Assembly: GCA_016865985.1 (NCBI GenBank)
Contig: VGNO01000006.1
Coordinates: 1-37,342 of the forward strand
Source of the DNA: Chloroflexota bacterium
Lineage (GTDB): Bacteria; Chloroflexota; Anaerolineae; Anaerolineales; Villigracilaceae
Length of the DNA stretch: 37,342 nucleotides
Direction: 5' to 3'
A program made the position numbers and the translations under genes. This document shows, in pieces, positions 36,745 to 37,342 of the stretch (within the stretch, counting starts at the first letter, position 1; the number at the start of each line of letters is the position of its first letter). The notes below the pieces were generated by a model. That model searched no databases. It worked only from the letters and a program-made list of their open reading frames with translations, and had not been told where the DNA came from.

Positions 36745-37342
36745 CTATTTTGCCAACCGAATGATGATAGGATAGTCTTTTATCAAAAGGTCACGGATAA
36801 CCAGGTTGCCATTCTCGTTGCTGGTAATCAGGGTTTGCTCAAAACTGTTTAGAACATCAATGCCTGTGGCATGCCAGCCCGCAAAGCCAGGAAGTGTAAG
36901 AGTCGATGAGATGCCGGGGTTGTCGTCGACTGCCACGCCATCTGTCCATAATGCGACCATTCTATCGCCATTCGGCAGAGTAAAACTGTAACTCTTAATG
37001 TTTGTCGCCCCACCTTGTATTTCAATCGGTATGTTGTGGGGATTGGCCCCTGCCATTAAGTCACATATGTTGTGGATTGCCTGAACTTTCTGGAGAGTGG
37101 GATCGTGTGCTCCAGGGAGGGCGATAGTCACAATAACCCCGAGGCCTCGATGCATGACTATTGTCCTCAAATAGTATTTCGCCGCCACGACTTCAGTGAC
37201 CCCTTGCATTTGTGGCTCGTCATCGCTTGCAGTCCGCCACTTAGTCTCTTCGACCAAAAATTGTCCTTGAAACCCTTCAGATGTCGCCAGTTCTCTGAGC
37301 TGCGTTACTAGTTGGGGATAGTTCTGGTAGTAAGGATCGTCT
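36745..37342 (-). CDS. Partial glycoside-hydrolase-like protein (C-terminal part), runs off the window edge
   Basis: Frame stays open to the edge: DDPYYQNYPQLVTQLRELATSEGFQGQFLVEETKWRT...LPNGDRMVALWTDG...FAGWHATGIDVLN; resembles the C-terminal part of TIM-barrel GH proteins. Confidence 0.5.
   Translation of the reverse strand, partial: DDPYYQNYPQLVTQLRELATSEGFQGQFLVEETKWRTASDDEPQMQGVTEVVAAKYYLRTIVMHRGLGVIVTIALPGAHDPTLQKVQAIHNICDLMAGANPHNIPIEIQGGATNIKSYSFTLPNGDRMVALWTDGVAVDDNPGISSTLTLPGFAGWHATGIDVLNSFEQTLITSNENGNLVIRDLLIKDYPIIIRLAK

Overview
The window looks like a GC-rich chromosomal segment, probably Chloroflexi/Anaerolineae-like (lineage inferred from gene content only). It is dominated by housekeeping and signalling genes: LOG-family, TPR and polA; phosphohexomutase; DUF389-like and HAD; a T-box-controlled TrpB2-type tryptophan synthase beta chain; era and YhhN; PP2C, FHA/VWA and membrane proteins; guaA-HIT-xpt; maf; a MecA_N-type PBP; rsgA; holB; and a very large alpha-2-macroglobulin lipoprotein. 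Three AT-richer stretches (about 1-1640, 27400-29985 and 36600-37342) interrupt it. The most notable is 27.4-29.98 kb: a beta-class SPPY DNA methyltransferase followed by a divergent HhH-GPD/EndoIII-like protein with an Fe-S cluster loop, a candidate methylation-plus-glycosylase (restriction or repair) module. Its low-GC block appears to run into the 3' end of rsgA and the 5' half of holB. Other highlights are a response-regulator protein fused to an IS200-type Y1 transposase fold that has lost its HUH and Tyr residues, a Trp-specifier T-box, a 12x heptamer repeat directly upstream of trpB, a duplicated terminator/extended -10 element between small genes, and a 16-bp perfect inverted repeat upstream of era. 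No tRNA, rRNA or CRISPR could be supported.
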